A DNA stretch of 35,927 bases from Rhodocyclaceae bacterium. GTDB taxonomy: Bacteria; Pseudomonadota; Gammaproteobacteria; Burkholderiales; Rhodocyclaceae. The stretch is from positions 1 to 35,927 of the forward strand of contig JACFMQ010000023.1 in NCBI GenBank assembly GCA_019455325.1, written 5' to 3'. The notes under the pieces are model-generated. The model was not told the origin of the DNA. It searched no databases and saw nothing but the letters and a program-made list of their open reading frames with translations. Position numbers and translations under genes: made by a program. Shown one piece after another: positions 35,701-35,927 of the stretch; within the stretch, counting starts at the first letter, position 1, and the number at the start of each line of letters is the position of its first letter.

Positions 35701-35927
35701 TCAGAACTGGTAGCGCAGCGTGGCTTGCAGATTGCGCTGCGCGCCATAGACGTGGGCGGTGGGCACAGTGCGGCAGGTCTTGTCGAACACGTTGTTCAAA
35801 TTGACCGAAAGATGCCAGTGGTCGTCGAAACGGTACTGCGCCAGCAGGCTGGCCACGGCATAGCTTTTTTGGGGTTCATCGCGCTTTACCGGGGAAGGCA
35901 GCCTTGATCTTCAGGAAGAAATAGGGA
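35701..35927 (-). pseudogene. C-terminal part of a TonB-dependent siderophore receptor (second copy)
   Basis: The minus strand reads SYAVASLLAQYRF, LSVNLNNVFDK and VYGAQRNLQATLRYQF with stop at 35701-35703, the end of an outer-membrane siderophore receptor barrel. Going upstream, a TGA appears in this frame near 35890, while another frame continues as FFLKIKAAFPGKAR into the window edge. A frameshift or insertion end must lie near 35870-35885. The remaining gene is outside the window. Confidence 0.65.

Noticed and set aside
35545-35907. A 120-aa plus-strand ORF at the right end
   Set aside because: The minus strand gives two recognisable TonB receptor ends across the same bases.

Overview
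The window is about 68% GC by eye. It joins the right-hand part of an integrated temperate phage (about 1-20621) to host chromosome (about 20622-35927). Host genes (moaA, typA, ygiQ, radA, two GGDEF proteins), the codon use and the GC content suggest a betaproteobacterium, probably near Rhodocyclales. That placement is inference from gene content; no 16S or marker search was possible.

Prophage layout, left to right. A lysis tail (inner and outer spanin, 1-563) is followed by a divergent immunity switch: an XRE repressor with a co-transcribed partner on the minus strand, and a Cro-like gene and a CII-family regulator on the plus strand, separated by a control region with large dyads. Next comes a tightly packed plus-strand operon, mostly with ATGA or GTGA overlaps: small phage proteins, a catalytic-domain-only tyrosine recombinase, then a complete diversity-generating retroelement (DGR, 4635-9327). 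The DGR has two tandem C-type-lectin/FGE-fold variable proteins, each ending in a 115-bp variable repeat; an accessory protein that reads as a MutS-like domain fused to an Avd-like helical domain; a 115-bp template repeat; an interposed Dam methylase; and a DGR-type reverse transcriptase. VR1 differs from TR at 16 of 21 adenines and VR2 at 13 of 21. Only two non-adenine positions differ, and both are shared by the two VRs. The operon continues with a cytosine methyltransferase carrying an internal repeat, an ASCH/PUA-like protein, a second Dam methylase, a primase-helicase and a Cys-rich small protein.

An AT-rich non-coding region (16721-17339) with iteron-like repeats and a polypyrimidine/polypurine inverted tract precedes a tyrosine recombinase. 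A gene with back-to-back C8 and G8 tracts is then translationally coupled to a large serine recombinase, whose last codons run into the 3' end of a host tRNA-Asn gene. This marks the right attachment junction.

Host part. moaA is followed on the minus strand by a GGDEF cyclase, typA, a YgiQ-type radical SAM protein, a response regulator, a receiver-GGDEF protein, an FtsX-type permease and radA. The last 2 kb is worn: a remnant of an ABC ATPase, an intact VapBC-type module, a second toxin-antitoxin pair whose ParE-like toxin is frameshifted, and two separate C-terminal remnants of TonB-dependent receptors.
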